DNA of 64,000 bases. Origin: Owenia fusiformis. Its lineage: Eukaryota; Annelida; Polychaeta; Sabellida; Oweniidae. Positions 48,001 to 58,974 of this stretch are shown piece after piece. Location: NCBI GenBank assembly GCA_903813345.2, contig CAIIXF020000008.1, positions 14,614,822 to 14,678,821 of the forward strand, in the 5' to 3' direction. The translations under genes and the position numbers were made by a program. Numbering within the stretch: the first letter of the stretch is position 1; every line of letters begins with the position of its first letter. The notes under the pieces are model-generated. The model was not told the DNA's origin. It worked only from the letters and a program-made list of their open reading frames with translations, and did not search any database.

Positions 48001-51000
48001 CTTACTCCCAAATATATCATTAATTTTATCACTTTTTCATATCTGAAAAATTAGACTGTTGTAAACATTTGATAAACTATGTGGTATTTTCTGAGGTCAT
48101 AACTTGGCTAAAGTGGACAGTCAGTTATTTTAATGGTTAAATACCAATGTCTATTTTGAGATTTTTTGTAACTGGATCTTTTTGCAATTAAAAGTCAAGT
48201 AACCTGTCATTATCCACCAGTGTTTAACATTCCAATCTTTAGGTCAGTTTCTTTTAATCAAACACTTAGTAGGATGTTTCAAGCGGTATTTAAACCACAT
48301 GTATATTAACAGACTGAAATGTCTTTACATACAATTGGCAATAATGATGGGTATATTAAAAAAAACAAATTAAACTTGTGTCATGCTTGATACCAATATT
48401 GGACCATTCTGATACATTGACACTAGAAACAAGATCATCTGGAATCTTTGAATATTTTAGTCTGTGTTCCTTATACTTCACAGTTTAATGTTTGCTATAT
48501 TTTTTATAAAATGTCACCATATCTAATATCTGATATGTTTTCTCACTTAATCACTGCTTTTAATGTGAAATACAAACAGGTCATGCTGTTGAGGTATGAT
48601 CAACATTTTTCGAGACCTTTTAGATGCAAACTTTGGAATTATTAATCACGAAGCTTTAAGAGTGAAAGTATTGCCTGTATTGACAAAATATAATATTCAT
48701 TACATAAATCTGTCCAAACAAAACTCAATGTAGTGCCGGAAACGCAAAACTTTATTATCCGTTCATATAAAAGGTTTGCACGATTGTTAGTATAAGTGAT
48801 CAAGTCAGCTAAAAGCCTTTTCGGATTAAACCCATGGGGCCCCTTTGTTTGTAACGCAACTTTATGGGTATTTTACATTTTGTATAGACCCCATACAAGC
48901 ATGAAAGTGGCAGACCGAAGTTGTAGTAAAACTTAGTAGCTTAACGTGGATTTTAATACATGTTTAAATGAGATAGTTTGTAAAAACTCGTAACTTTAAA
49001 TTTGGAATTATGGATTCACACTTGCATGCTGTAACCTTGCATTGATGAACTAGTAATGTTGCATCATTAGCATCCAACCAAAGGTTGCGGCACTCTATAA
49101 CCTTTAATCCATGCAAACATATATACAGTCTTAAGTTTATGGTATAGGTCATTTGCTGCCAGACTAAAGAGTTGCTCGTTTCTGCCCCAAAGATTTCTTC
49201 TTTTGATCAATGTATTTAATGATAGACTCTGTTACAATGTCTAGACTTTAGTACTACCCTCGGGGTCTATTTATTAGCTTTTATTATACAACCATTATAA
49301 ACGTTTTACATCAATTAAAGTATGCTTCTTTGCTCCAACCATAAACTTGCCATGTAAAAATCATCAAAATATGAAATACAATTTGTGATACCTTATTGAA
49401 ATAAAGAAATGTACTTTATACTCAATACATCGGGTTTTAAAAATCAGCCTCAGAATTTTAACTAGATTTGGAAACTACATATATACATAAAGATCTGATT
49501 TCAGATTTAGATTGTTTAAGATATACTCAACATAGTTTCAAGTTCACCAGACCTGTTTTTATGTTGCCCTGTGTCAGGTTTATGTTTTAAACCTAATCCC
49601 ACACATGCCGTATATACTGCACTTCAAACAACTCACAAAAAACAGATTTAAATAAAAGTGATGTATGGGTTTAGCTGCTTTGTGGCACATTTGAAATTCA
49701 AGATCAGCTCTATTTACATTATAAAGCAAGGGCACTCTTACAGTCTATGAATTGGTGAAAAGAATTTCAATTTCCGTTTTCACTTTTGTTCTCCACTCTA
49801 TTTTCTCACACTGTTCTGTAAAGTATGTTATCTGAGTTTGGTTGCGTCATTGCTGGAGGTGATATCACTGATGATATTTTCACATTGTGATGATCCTGGC
49901 ATCTGTTTCCAACAACAATTTGCCATGGTATACATTTGATGGTTATCATGTTTAAACAGTAAAGAGGTACTGTTCATGAGGGCAGTGTTGGATCTAACAA
50001 TTATTCAATAATAGACTATAATGGAAAGTCATGTCTGAAAGTAGAGTCTAGTACAAAAGCATAGGCTTCAGAAGGGGTGGGTGTTTGGTGTGAACACATC
50101 CCCTTCTGAAACTACCCAGAAACTTTTCAAAAAACACTGTTTTTTATCAGAAAGAAACTTTTTATAGTCCTTAAAAATGCTCATATTGCACCAAGTAATA
50201 TCTTCGATGAAAAAAATAAATTAAGATATTGAATTACCGATTTTGATTTTCGTTCAATGTTAATCTGATAATCTGAAAACATAGGACCAAATCCTATGCT
50301 AAGGGCTGATGTGAAAAAGTCACTCCACCATGGTGGAATCAAACCCACAGCCTCCCGATTACATGTCAGGTGCTCTGATATCTGATATTTGCATCATGGT
50401 TAATTACATATGTAACATTGCTGTATTATACACTGTAAAAAATACAACACAATACAATACAATACAATAACCTTTGCATTCATTTAACTTAGCCTTCATA
50501 AAATATAGTTTTGTCGAGACTTGAAGAGAAATCTCTGAATTTGCTGCGCCAATTAGAACTTGTTCCTTATATATTAAACTCTGCACCCAGGGATATGTAT
50601 TATGGTACAGATATAGATTTATTTGGTCATGTATGCTTTGGAAATAAAGCACAAAGATATTTTTTATTACTCTATATACATATTTCAATTCACAAAACCG
50701 TATACTATTTTTATTTATGTTTTTTTATAAATCGTCCCATTTAGATAATTTACATTCCAACATGAAAATGTATGCTATGACCTATCAAAGGGCAAATAAT
50801 GCTTTTTAATTTCAAGTACTTCGCCATGTTTAGTGTCAGTGAACAGGTGTGTTCTTTTATTGTCAAATATATTCTTAAGATTTTAAGGTATTTATTTTCT
50901 TTCTAGTAAACAGATTTCTGATAAAAGATTTATTCAGAAATCAAACTATTTAAATGAATGAAAAAAAGGTATACAATATAATAATTACTATCTTAACCCT

Positions 51001-54000
51001 TTCATCTCTGAACTCTAGGTATAAGTACTTGTACATTGTATTTATTGTGTACAGGTTCTTTGACTTCTGTTGTAAACATATTTTCTATTGTTATGCTCCT
51101 GGTAGCAATACTAAAGAACTTCTTTTGACTTTGAAACGTTGAGAACGTTGTCAACAACAGTTTTTATCACATATCCATAACACATACCATTAATTGTTTT
51201 CTTGCATTTAACAATAAACCTATTTAAGTTGTGCCATATGATGTTTAACACTGGAATAATAGGGTTAATATTTTGCCATAAAGTCACATTGATTTTTGAA
51301 CTATTTTCTCTGAAATATGAATAATAATATGTAATTTTATTGCATTTTGATATGTTTTACAATGTGGGTCACATCCCTGCCTACTTTATTCCTTGCTAAT
51401 TCCACCGTGTTCCACTCTTTTTTGACTTTTACTAGCAGAAGGGTTAATCAGCTCTATTGTAAGGTGTTTTCTCAACATACTTCCATGTTGAGTAATAATA
51501 TACTAGGTGCTTTGCTAATCTAATGTAATCCAATAGGAATTCTAACCTTTCACTATAGAAGCACATATTCAATAATGTCTACAAATAATCTTTTGACAAA
51601 ATTGTAAAAATGAATTATTAATCAATATTAATAACATTTGTTATTCTACTTTTAATTTTTAATGACATTGAAGACTGTTGAATCACGATTTATGTCAGGT
51701 CAGTCGTAGGCTTAAACTTGATTACGATTGACTTATTGACAAATACTACCAATTGATAGTAGTCACTCGTTTCTGTTTTTAAAGCATGTCAAGTATATAA
51801 AGTCCAATTAAAACGAAAATCTGAGGAATTTGTCAACATGCTTAGATTGCTTTGGTATGCAAGGCCATTAAACATAGATAAAAAATCACACCTTCATTGT
51901 TAGGTTAGGACTTATGATATATACTTCCTTTATTTTAATCATTATCGTGATTGTAAAAATGAAACTAAATGTACTAGAGTGAGTGAAGTTATTATGCTCT
52001 AATATTGATCGGAGTTATGTGACTCGGTAATTTATTTCTAGAATTAAAAGATATTGAAGCTTTTTATTGAGGTTCCAGGTAAAATTGAGTGAAATAGCAC
52101 ATTCAAAGAGAATTTACTGTAAGGATATCAACCTGACAAAATCTACAAGCAGTAACACATTTTGGCATAGTTGAGTAAGAGGGTAAATTTATATGAAATA
52201 AAATCACAATCATTATTTTCAAATTTGAAGTGGTAAGTTTGGAATCTAAAGGTATTTCTAAAATATTTAAAATCACTATAAAAGTGTATGACCTTATAAA
52301 GTCCCATATATGTAACATGATAATCTAATTCCATGATTAAGCTATTATTAAATTGTTTGGAATTTGAAGTTGAATTTGACCTAAAATGACATTTCCATAT
52401 TATGTTCTGAATTTCATAACTAAGTGAAAGAATTCTGACTTGGTAATCATCGGAACCTTTGAAAGAAATTCCAAGAGCAAGTTGTGAGGTTTCAACGCAT
52501 AATACATATACCTTGGTCCTCTGCACTTTTAAGTGATGGCTCATAGAACAAAAATACCTATTGTGTACAAACCAAAATTGAAACCCCATGCTTAAAAATC
52601 AAACATGTCTCTCTTATTTCACTTATTTTGTATTGATGATTTGAATGAATTTCAACATCTATTGCATTTTTACAATGTATATGCCAAACTACATGCCTGT
52701 TTACTTATAGCTTTGTATATTCCTCTTCTTTTCACTCTGGTTTTGTATTTAACTCATATCTGCTCTGACTTTTCTCTCAAAGACATGAAGTATTTCACTG
52801 GGAAATGAGTTACGGAAAAATGTCCAAACATACCAAAATATGCCCATGTTTAAAATGTAACGTTGGGCATGTCATGTGATGATATATGGGAATATGTATA
52901 TCTACCCAGGAATGAAATAAATTATGATGAAATCTACATGTTAAATTATTCTGAAATTCATTAAAATATTTCATGTCATTGAAGCTTAGGAGATAAATCG
53001 AATAAATAATCATAAGCTTATGTAGAATTTTAAACATGGACTGGCCACACTGTGGTTCCCCAGAAGTGTGATCTTTGAAAATAGATTTCTGACTAAAACA
53101 ACACAAGTTCTGTGTCTTAATTTTATTCTTCCCGTAGAACCACAATCTATTGATGATATACACTTATACAGTACTGAACAAATGCTTTATAAAAAGAAAT
53201 TAAATTGTTGTTCTGACTAATGTAAAAAACATGTGTTTCTATACTTGCTATTTTCTGTTTCTTTATATTCTGGGATTTCATATGATGCTTATTTTTTTCA
53301 AAATATGTGTGATGTCAGTCATTAATTTTAAATAGTTTAACAGAAATGAAATATACACAACAAGGATACAGCAATACAAAACCAATATTTCAGAATGTAT
53401 TTTGAACTTGCTCCAAATACCATAAGCAAAGTTATGTTTCATTGATATTTGGTTATATATTTGAACATATCCTGTTATAAAGTATAATGAACATATAACT
53501 GGGCATGTGTAAACATCATAAAATGTAAAATATGCAACAAAACAAATAGGAATGTTGTTAAGAATAGTAAATGTCGTTGAACCAGGCTGTGCTATATGCA
53601 TGTATAGCTAAGCTTTGATATATAATTATCATGGTGTTATTTTACCTGTTGTATTTAACTAAAATGTGTTTTGAGAATTTTGTCAATACCCCAAATGTTA
53701 AGATTTGTTGAGATTCATTTTCTTAAATAAGTCTACAATGCACCAGATGCCCCTCCCAAACAAAAACTCTAAAGAATAGAAAATATTTGTTAGTAACTCG
53801 TTAATTTTGCATTTGAAACTCCCCGGCCCACATCTTTATCTATCTCTTTGAACATGCCCTAAGGTCCCCAAATGTCATGCACCTTGCATATACGCATTAC
53901 ACAGGACATGCTCAAAATCCTACTCTCCTCCGCAAAACCTTGCTACAACTCTGGCTGATACAAGAGAAGTCTGCAAGGGTAGAGCTTCAGATTATCTCAC

Positions 54001-56195
54001 TTGGAATTCCAACACAGCAAACATTTATTTCTCAGGGGATCTACTTTCAGTCCCTATCTAACCAGGATCACATAGCTCTCATTCCTTCTATCTGATGCCT
54101 CTACTCATATACACAGCATACTGATTATACAACTTTACCTGTATTCTAACCCTTGCGAGAGAGCTTTACCTTCATTTTCACCTGTAAGAGAGAGCTTTAC
54201 TTTTCCCATCTGATCCATTTTCCATTAAGCTTTTGTATTGGCATTTGCTTTTGTAACAAATGCTCTCACTTTTGTAATTGAACCCAGGTAGTTACATTTT
54301 ATAATGTAAAATGCCTTGTTGTACTGTCACCACCACAAGTGCTGACATAGTGTTATAGTCTACAACCTTTTTGGGTGTTTTGGCCAAATCTTGAAAGTTT
54401 AAGGCCCATTTTTTTAAAAAAAAACCAAAAAGGCCAAATAATGCCGAAAAGGTCCACTAATTGAGGCCCGCCCAAGCCGGGCCCCATGCCTCCCTTCCCC
54501 CTAGATCCGCCAGTGATCAAAACACCTCTCTATTCAGAATACCTCTCAATGTGAACTCTTTTCATCAATCCCAAATTTGATATCTTTAACATTTAAAAAA
54601 AACTTGAAATGTGAACACCTGCTTTTTTTTAAAGAGAGCTTCATATGCTCAAAGTATCAGGCTCTCACCCAAAGGGTAGATAATTATTATATCTCTCTGT
54701 TTTGCCACAAGCAACATCCTCCCATCAAGACTAAGAAGGAAAGAGATGACATGGTGTATCTCTCTGTCTATATCTAATTTCACAATAACGATAGTCGAAC
54801 CTTTACCATCTGGATATAGAGCAACTTGACATTGTCCTATTTTTTAACCCGTATGTGAATTGAATTGCTGAAAATGATATGTATTCATCAATGATAAACG
54901 GTAATGCAATAAATAATTTCTAATTGAATATTCCAAAAGCATTCATTACGATGTGGATATACGTCAGAAATCTTCTATTGACATCAATAAGTTAATTCCA
55001 GCTTCAAAACAGGATGTTAAATGAATGCTAATTGCCGGATTATCTATTTGCTACTGATGGATACTTCTATTAATGTATATATTGTTATAAAATTGCATAT
55101 GAATTGTGTTGTTAATAATCGATTAACATCATAATATTTAAAAATTTATTCGTAAATGTATTTTTATTATTCATTATCTATTGATAGTACAGTATAATGA
55201 TTTTAAAACTGCTGCTTTTTGTTTTTTCATATTTTCCAATCATCCCTCGTGATTTTAAGCATTTCCACTTTTGCTTGGTTAAACATTGCCATCATGGTAT
55301 TTTCTTGTAAATGGGTAATATATGTTTGAAGTTATTTACATTAAAATATATCACTTCCTACATCTTAAGTGTTCATGTGCTGTCAGATCTTATCAGTCAT
55401 ATACCAAGTTTTTTTGTTAGCACCTCAATATAAATCATTTTTAAAATCCATGGTAGATTAAGAACAAACTTATCCTTGGTTTATCATGACACGGGCCTGC
55501 AATAAATCATACACATTTTCAGAAAAAATGTATTTTAAAGTACAATTCTTTTGAACTTATGAAAGGTATGTAGGCTATGTAGCTATATTGCTTTCAATGC
55601 TATTTTTCAAGATCAAGGTAACAAAAGATTAGATTGTTAAATTATACGTTGGTTATAAAATTCATTAGTTTTTTTGTATGTATGTGATATCATTTTATTC
55701 CCATACCATTAAGGTTTCTTTCACAGTTCAAAAGGTGAAATCAAAGGTGATGCCCAAGAAATTAAATAAATGCTCGTGGAATTGTTGGTCTTGTACCATG
55801 TCTCTGTGATCTCATACCCCTCCCCCCCTTTCCCAATATCTCCCTAGCCAGTAGAAATACTTTTTGGGAGGAAACATGAGGACTTGCTAGCCACAATTAA
55901 AATGTAATTGCATTCTTAGTAAAAAGCAAGCTAATAGAAGCAACTTTGATAAAAGTTGAATGAATAATCCAATTAGCTCGAGAATATGTTTGAATTAAAA
56001 CATATTTTATATAGGGTTTAGGTTATAATTCACCATGATAATAAAAATGAAGTAAACCGTGTATACTGTACATATTATTTGAAGTGTGTTATCTGTAATT
56101 ACAGGTTAAGGGAAAAGTACAAGATGTCCTCAACCAAGTCTGTTCCCATGTTGGTCTACGGGAATCTGAATACTTTGGGCTGGCCCAAAAAGTTG
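32972..56195 (+). CDS. FERM-domain protein, 5' part (continues beyond the window)
   Basis: Three exons (32972-33066, 47315-47468, 56105-56195) join to an 87-codon reading frame from the ATG at 33050. The first about 35 residues are a basic, Ser-rich leader; then KKIVNVILLNKEEIQLQVD and VKGKVQDVLNQVCSHVGLRE leading to SEYFGLAQKV, the ubiquitin-like F1 lobe of a FERM domain with its EYFGLA signature. FERM proteins link membranes to the cytoskeleton. I cannot fix the subfamily: PTPN13/FRMPD2-like, FRMD6-like or band 4.1-like are all open, because only half of one lobe is visible. The phase match (AATAG + G = Arg) supports joining the first two exons. The 3' exons lie past 64000. Confidence 0.72.
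33134..33287. mobile_element. TA-flanked CAGTGAAACC MITE just after the FERM 5' exon
   Basis: CAGTGAAACC at the left and GGTTTTACTG at the right, with TA on both sides; AAGTGGAACACC and GGTGTTCCA repeats inside. Same family as 17449-17621. It begins 67 bp after the FERM 5' exon. Confidence 0.7.
35664..35790. repeat. Nested hairpins: 62-bp hairpin flanked by 9-bp direct repeats inside a larger inverted repeat
   Basis: Inner hairpin 35692-35753: AGTCTTGCTTCAAGACCCTG pairs with CAGGGTCTTGAAGCAATACT, one mismatch, about 18-nt loop. AGGTTTTAT occurs on both sides (35681-35689, 35754-35762). Outside that, CTTCCACTATCCCTC (35664) pairs with GAGGGATATGTGGAAG (35775). Confidence 0.75.
37325..38808. 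mobile_element. 1.48 kb foldback transposon with 470-bp arms and TAAAT target duplication
   Basis: Left arm 37325-37797 and right arm about 38340-38808 are inverted copies; tips CACGCCTAACCATCGCG / CGCGATGGTAAGGCGTG. TAAAT flanks both ends (37320-37324, 38809-38813). CTGTACGGTGACGC or its complement occurs exactly at 37349, 37761, 37780, 38341 and 38771, with near copies at 37390, 38360 and 38730. Each arm has an 80-codon open frame (37529-37771 plus, 38363-38605 minus) that are related. No recognisable transposase in the 540-bp centre. Confidence 0.85.
40049..40151. repeat. 39-bp-arm hairpin element
   Basis: AGAGCAGGGGTAATATTG then TCTAATACACCCC (40049-40087) pairs with the right arm 40113-40151 with about six mismatches; the 25-nt centre holds a small CACAA/TTGTG stem. 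A related GGGGTATATTC...GAATACCCC palindrome is at 39908-39933. Confidence 0.72.
42449..43990. mobile_element. 1.54 kb element with TATGTCCCCACC ends and about 162-bp internal repeats
   Basis: TATGTCCCCACC at 42449 is inverted as GGTGGGGACATA ending at 43990. After a GTCCGTCTGTCC-type tract (42490-42545) come about six copies of a unit anchored by CATTTTGGATTTTCCGTC, starting near 43024, 43187, 43349, 43510, 43671 and 43893. Related pieces occur in RAD51 introns. No coding frame. Confidence 0.75.
44719..44832 (+). repeat. GTCACCACC repeat family, copy e
   Basis: Runs from TATGTCACCACCAGAAAGGG to AGCATGTTAATGCCTTG, opposite orientation to copies a, b and d. Confidence 0.68.
46358..46482 (+). 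repeat. GTCACCACC repeat family, copy f
   Basis: TATGTCACCACTGTTTTATAG through GGCAGGTGGTGATATTTTGC and ATTAATGCCTTG; includes an extended GGCAGTCGGTGTCCAGTG core. Confidence 0.65.
47315..47468 (+). CDS. FERM gene coding exon 2, start of F1 lobe
   Basis: Acceptor CAACTTTCAG, donor GAT/GTAAGT. Encodes NSGRAELQSRGAAIRSSMVS, MATSEGTPSSRNKK and then IVNVILLNKEEIQLQVD, the first two beta strands of a FERM F1 lobe. It is clearly less AT-rich than the surrounding intron. Confidence 0.85.
50276..50405 (-). repeat. tRNA-derived SINE (tRNA-Thr-like head)
   Basis: On the minus strand AGAGCACCTGACATGTAATC, GGGAGGCTGTGG, then GGTTTGATTCC resembles a tRNA from D-arm to T-arm: anticodon stem CCTGA/TCGGG around TGT, and a B box one base from GGTTCGATTCC. 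The A box is poorly kept, so it is a relic. A body with GAGTGACTTTTTCACATCAG and a GCATAGGATTTGGTCCTATG hairpin follows. Confidence 0.65.
54325..54375 (+). repeat. GTCACCACC repeat family, truncated copy g
   Basis: TGTCACCACCACAAGTGCTG to GTCTACAACCTTTTT, about 50 bp, cut off by or merged into the next repeat. Confidence 0.55.
56105..56195 (+). CDS. FERM gene coding exon 3, F1 lobe with EYFGLA motif
   Basis: Acceptor CTGTAATTACAG, donor TTG/GTAAGT. Encodes VKGKVQDVLNQVCSHVGLRE and SEYFGLAQKV: the F1 helix and the strand with the (E/D)YFGL motif shared by FERM proteins. Ends in phase 1. Confidence 0.88.
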
Positions 56196-57285
56196 GTAAG
56201 TTGCAATTTCATTTAATTCTCAAGGGCCCGTTTTTTGGAAATGTCGTAACGTACGATTTGGTCCCAAGTCATTGTTTATGTAAAACTAAACAATGATTTT
56301 CTCGGAATCGTAAGTTACAATTATACCAAAATGAACCCATATTTCCCATAGAGCAATATTGAGCTTTGTTTCCATTTCTATGATACAAGGTTATACCCAT
56401 TTAGATGCTTATCATGTCTTTCTGTTTTTCAACAAGAAAATGAACTAATAGAAGGCCATTGTTTCTCGCCATTATTTTATATAGGCATTTCAAGACCACT
56501 CTTTTTTAATCACATCACCACTTGTAACTTTAATCAACATTTTCCAGTTTTCATTTTGAAGTTAAGAAAACATGTTGGTATTTTCTCCCCTTCCCCTGAG
56601 AATCAAAATGTTTCACTTCAGTTAGAGACATAGTTAATGACTTATAAAGGGTTGTAATTTTCATGTGGATAAAATATACATTTATACTTTAAGAATTTGA
56701 TTAACAAGTTGGCCTAGTTACCTAGTATATATTGGGACCTGTTTTGAAGTTAATCGTTTCCTTCTAAAAGTAGTATGTGTATTGTGGTTGGAGTAAAGTG
56801 GTTACAACCATTACGTAGTCCCTTCTACCTTATCAATATCATAACTTACAGTTTTTGAGTGTCTAGGTCATATACTGCGTCAGACTGCTTTGCATTCTTT
56901 GGTCCATTGGTGTGAATGTTAAAAGTGCAAGTGAACTTAATCTGAGTAAAATTTTATCTGGGGAGAGATAAAACTGGGTAAATAAAAGAGGAGTTGGAAT
57001 CAAGTGCTCTGCCAGACTGTTTAATAGCGGTGATGAAAAGTAGTGCACATATACAAGAACATGTACAGGTACTGTATACTATGACTCATCGATATTTTCA
57101 AGACTAATAAAACTCATAAATCGACTAAGAATACGTTGCCACATTATTGCTTTTATCTATTCAGATACCTGTACCCATAATTTACCACTAAACATCAGAG
57201 TATTCTCACTCCCCTTGTCAGATTTCAGTTCTAAAAGGTTTTATTTCTTCACCCATTTGACCTAGAATATAGGATTATAGTTTTT

Positions 57286-57450
57286 ATGTTGCCACAAAAA
57301 TATAGTTACAGTGCTTTGTTGTGACATGTTGTTATAGTTTCCAACATTTGTGTATGGTGTTCAGTGGTTGGTGTTTGGTGGTCACCATTTGGTAGTTGGT
57401 GTCTGTAACTAATGGCAGGTGGTGACATTTTGCATGTTAATACCTTGTTG
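57286..57450 (+). repeat. GTCACCACC repeat family, copy h
   Basis: About 165 bp, the longest plus-orientation copy, ending GGCAGGTGGTGACATTTTGC and ATGTTAATACCTTG. The core GGTGTTCAGTGGTTGGTGTT is expanded. Confidence 0.68.
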
Positions 57451-57714
57451 TCCTTATGTAGAAATGAGGCCTGTCTAAGAGGGAAATAATGAATGAATTT
57501 TCTGGTAGTAAATAAAAGGAATCAACTTCAGAATGATTTGTTGTGTGTTGAAGATTTAAGGGCAGAATCTAATGTCGAGAGCAACTTTTCTAAAACAGTG
57601 TTTTAATTTTAAGGTGTCACGACCACGAATATGTACAAATGTTATTATGTTTTAATGAAATAAATAAAAATAAAATAAAAAATATTTCAGGCTCATATGA
57701 TTCTTTATCTTGTC

Positions 57715-58974
57715 TAATTTTGGATGCTGATTCAAATCTACCTCAACCCGTATCTTTGTATTGTGTCCTTTAATATACTATAAGATTATATTTTTGGATG
57801 CTGGTTCAAATCTATCTCAATCCGTGTCTTTGTATTGTGTCCTTTAATATACTATAAGATTATATTTTTGGATGCTGGTTCAAATCTACCTCAACCCGTA
57901 TCTTTGTATTGTGTCCTCTTATACTATAAGAATATATTTTTGGATGCTGGTTCAAATCTACCTCAACCCTTGTCTTTGTATTGTGTCCTCTTATATACTA
58001 TAAGTTTATATTTTTGGATGCTGGTTCAAATCTACCTCAACCCGTATCTTTGTATTGTGTCCTCTTATATACTATAAGATTATATTTTTGGATGCTGGTT
58101 CAAATCTACCTCAACCCTTGTCTTTGTATTGTGTCCTCTTATATACTATAAGTTTATATTTTTGGATGCTGGTTCAAATCTACCTCAACCCGTATCTTTG
58201 TATTGTGTCCTCTTATATACTATAAGATTATATTTTTGGATGCTGGTTCAAATCTACCCAAACCCGTGTCTTTGTATTGTGTCCTATTATATACTATAAG
58301 ATTATATTTTTGGATGCTGGTTCAAATCTACCTCAACCCGTGTCTTTGTATTGTGTCCTCTTATATACTATAAGATTATATTTTTGGATGCTGGTTCAAA
58401 TCTACCTCAACCCGTATCTTTGTATTATGTCCTATTATATACTATAAGATTATATTTTTGGATGCTGGTTCAAATCTACCTCAACCCGTATCTTTGTATT
58501 GTGTCTTCTTATATACTATAAGATTATATTTTTGGATGCTGGTTCGAATCTACCTCAACCCGTGTCTTTGTATTGTGTCTTCTTATATACTATAAGATTA
58601 TATTTTTGGATGCTGGTTCAAGTCTTCCTCAACCCGTGTCTTTGTATTGTGTCCTCTTATATGCTATAAGATTATATTTTTGGATGCTGGTTCAAATCTA
58701 CCTCAACCCGTGTGTTTGTATTGTGTCCTCTTATATACTATAAGATTATATTTTTGGATGCTGGTTCAAATCTACCTCAACCAGTGTCTTTGTATTGTGT
58801 CCTCTTATATGCTATAAGATTATATTTTTGGATGCTGGTTCAAATCTACCTCAACCCGTGTCTTTGTATTATGTCCTCTTATATACTATAAGATTATATT
58901 ATTGGATGCTGGTTCAAATCTACCTCAACCCGTGTCTTTGTATTGTGTCCTCTTATATACTATAAGATTATATA
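57715..58974. repeat. 74-bp tandem repeat array, about 17 copies
   Basis: The unit contains GGATGCTGGTTCAAATCTAC, CTCAACCCGTGTCTTTGTAT and CTTATATACTATAAGATTAT. I counted 17 GGATGCTG anchors from about 57722 to 58904. Units differ by single bases and 1-2 bp indels; the first units differ most. Confidence 0.95.

Larger units (their letters stand above)
47469..56104. other. FERM gene intron 2 (8.6 kb)
   Basis: Mostly featureless AT-rich DNA. Recognisable items: a triple ATAAATTCCTT repeat near 47775-47805, a short hairpin near 50070-50115, a SINE (50276-50405), an AATAC microsatellite (50447-50470), unusually long minus-strand open frames at 52143-53601, a GTCACCACC copy, and a CGGATCTAGGGGG-type transposon end near 54505. 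Confidence 0.55.

Noticed and set aside
50404-50688. 94-codon minus-strand frame beside the SINE
   Set aside because: Low-complexity AATAC repeat and AT-rich composition; no support.
57835-58077. 80-codon open frame with repeated SLYCVLLYYKNIFLDAG-like blocks
   Set aside because: It is just the 74-bp satellite read in one frame; single-base indels between units break the frame elsewhere.
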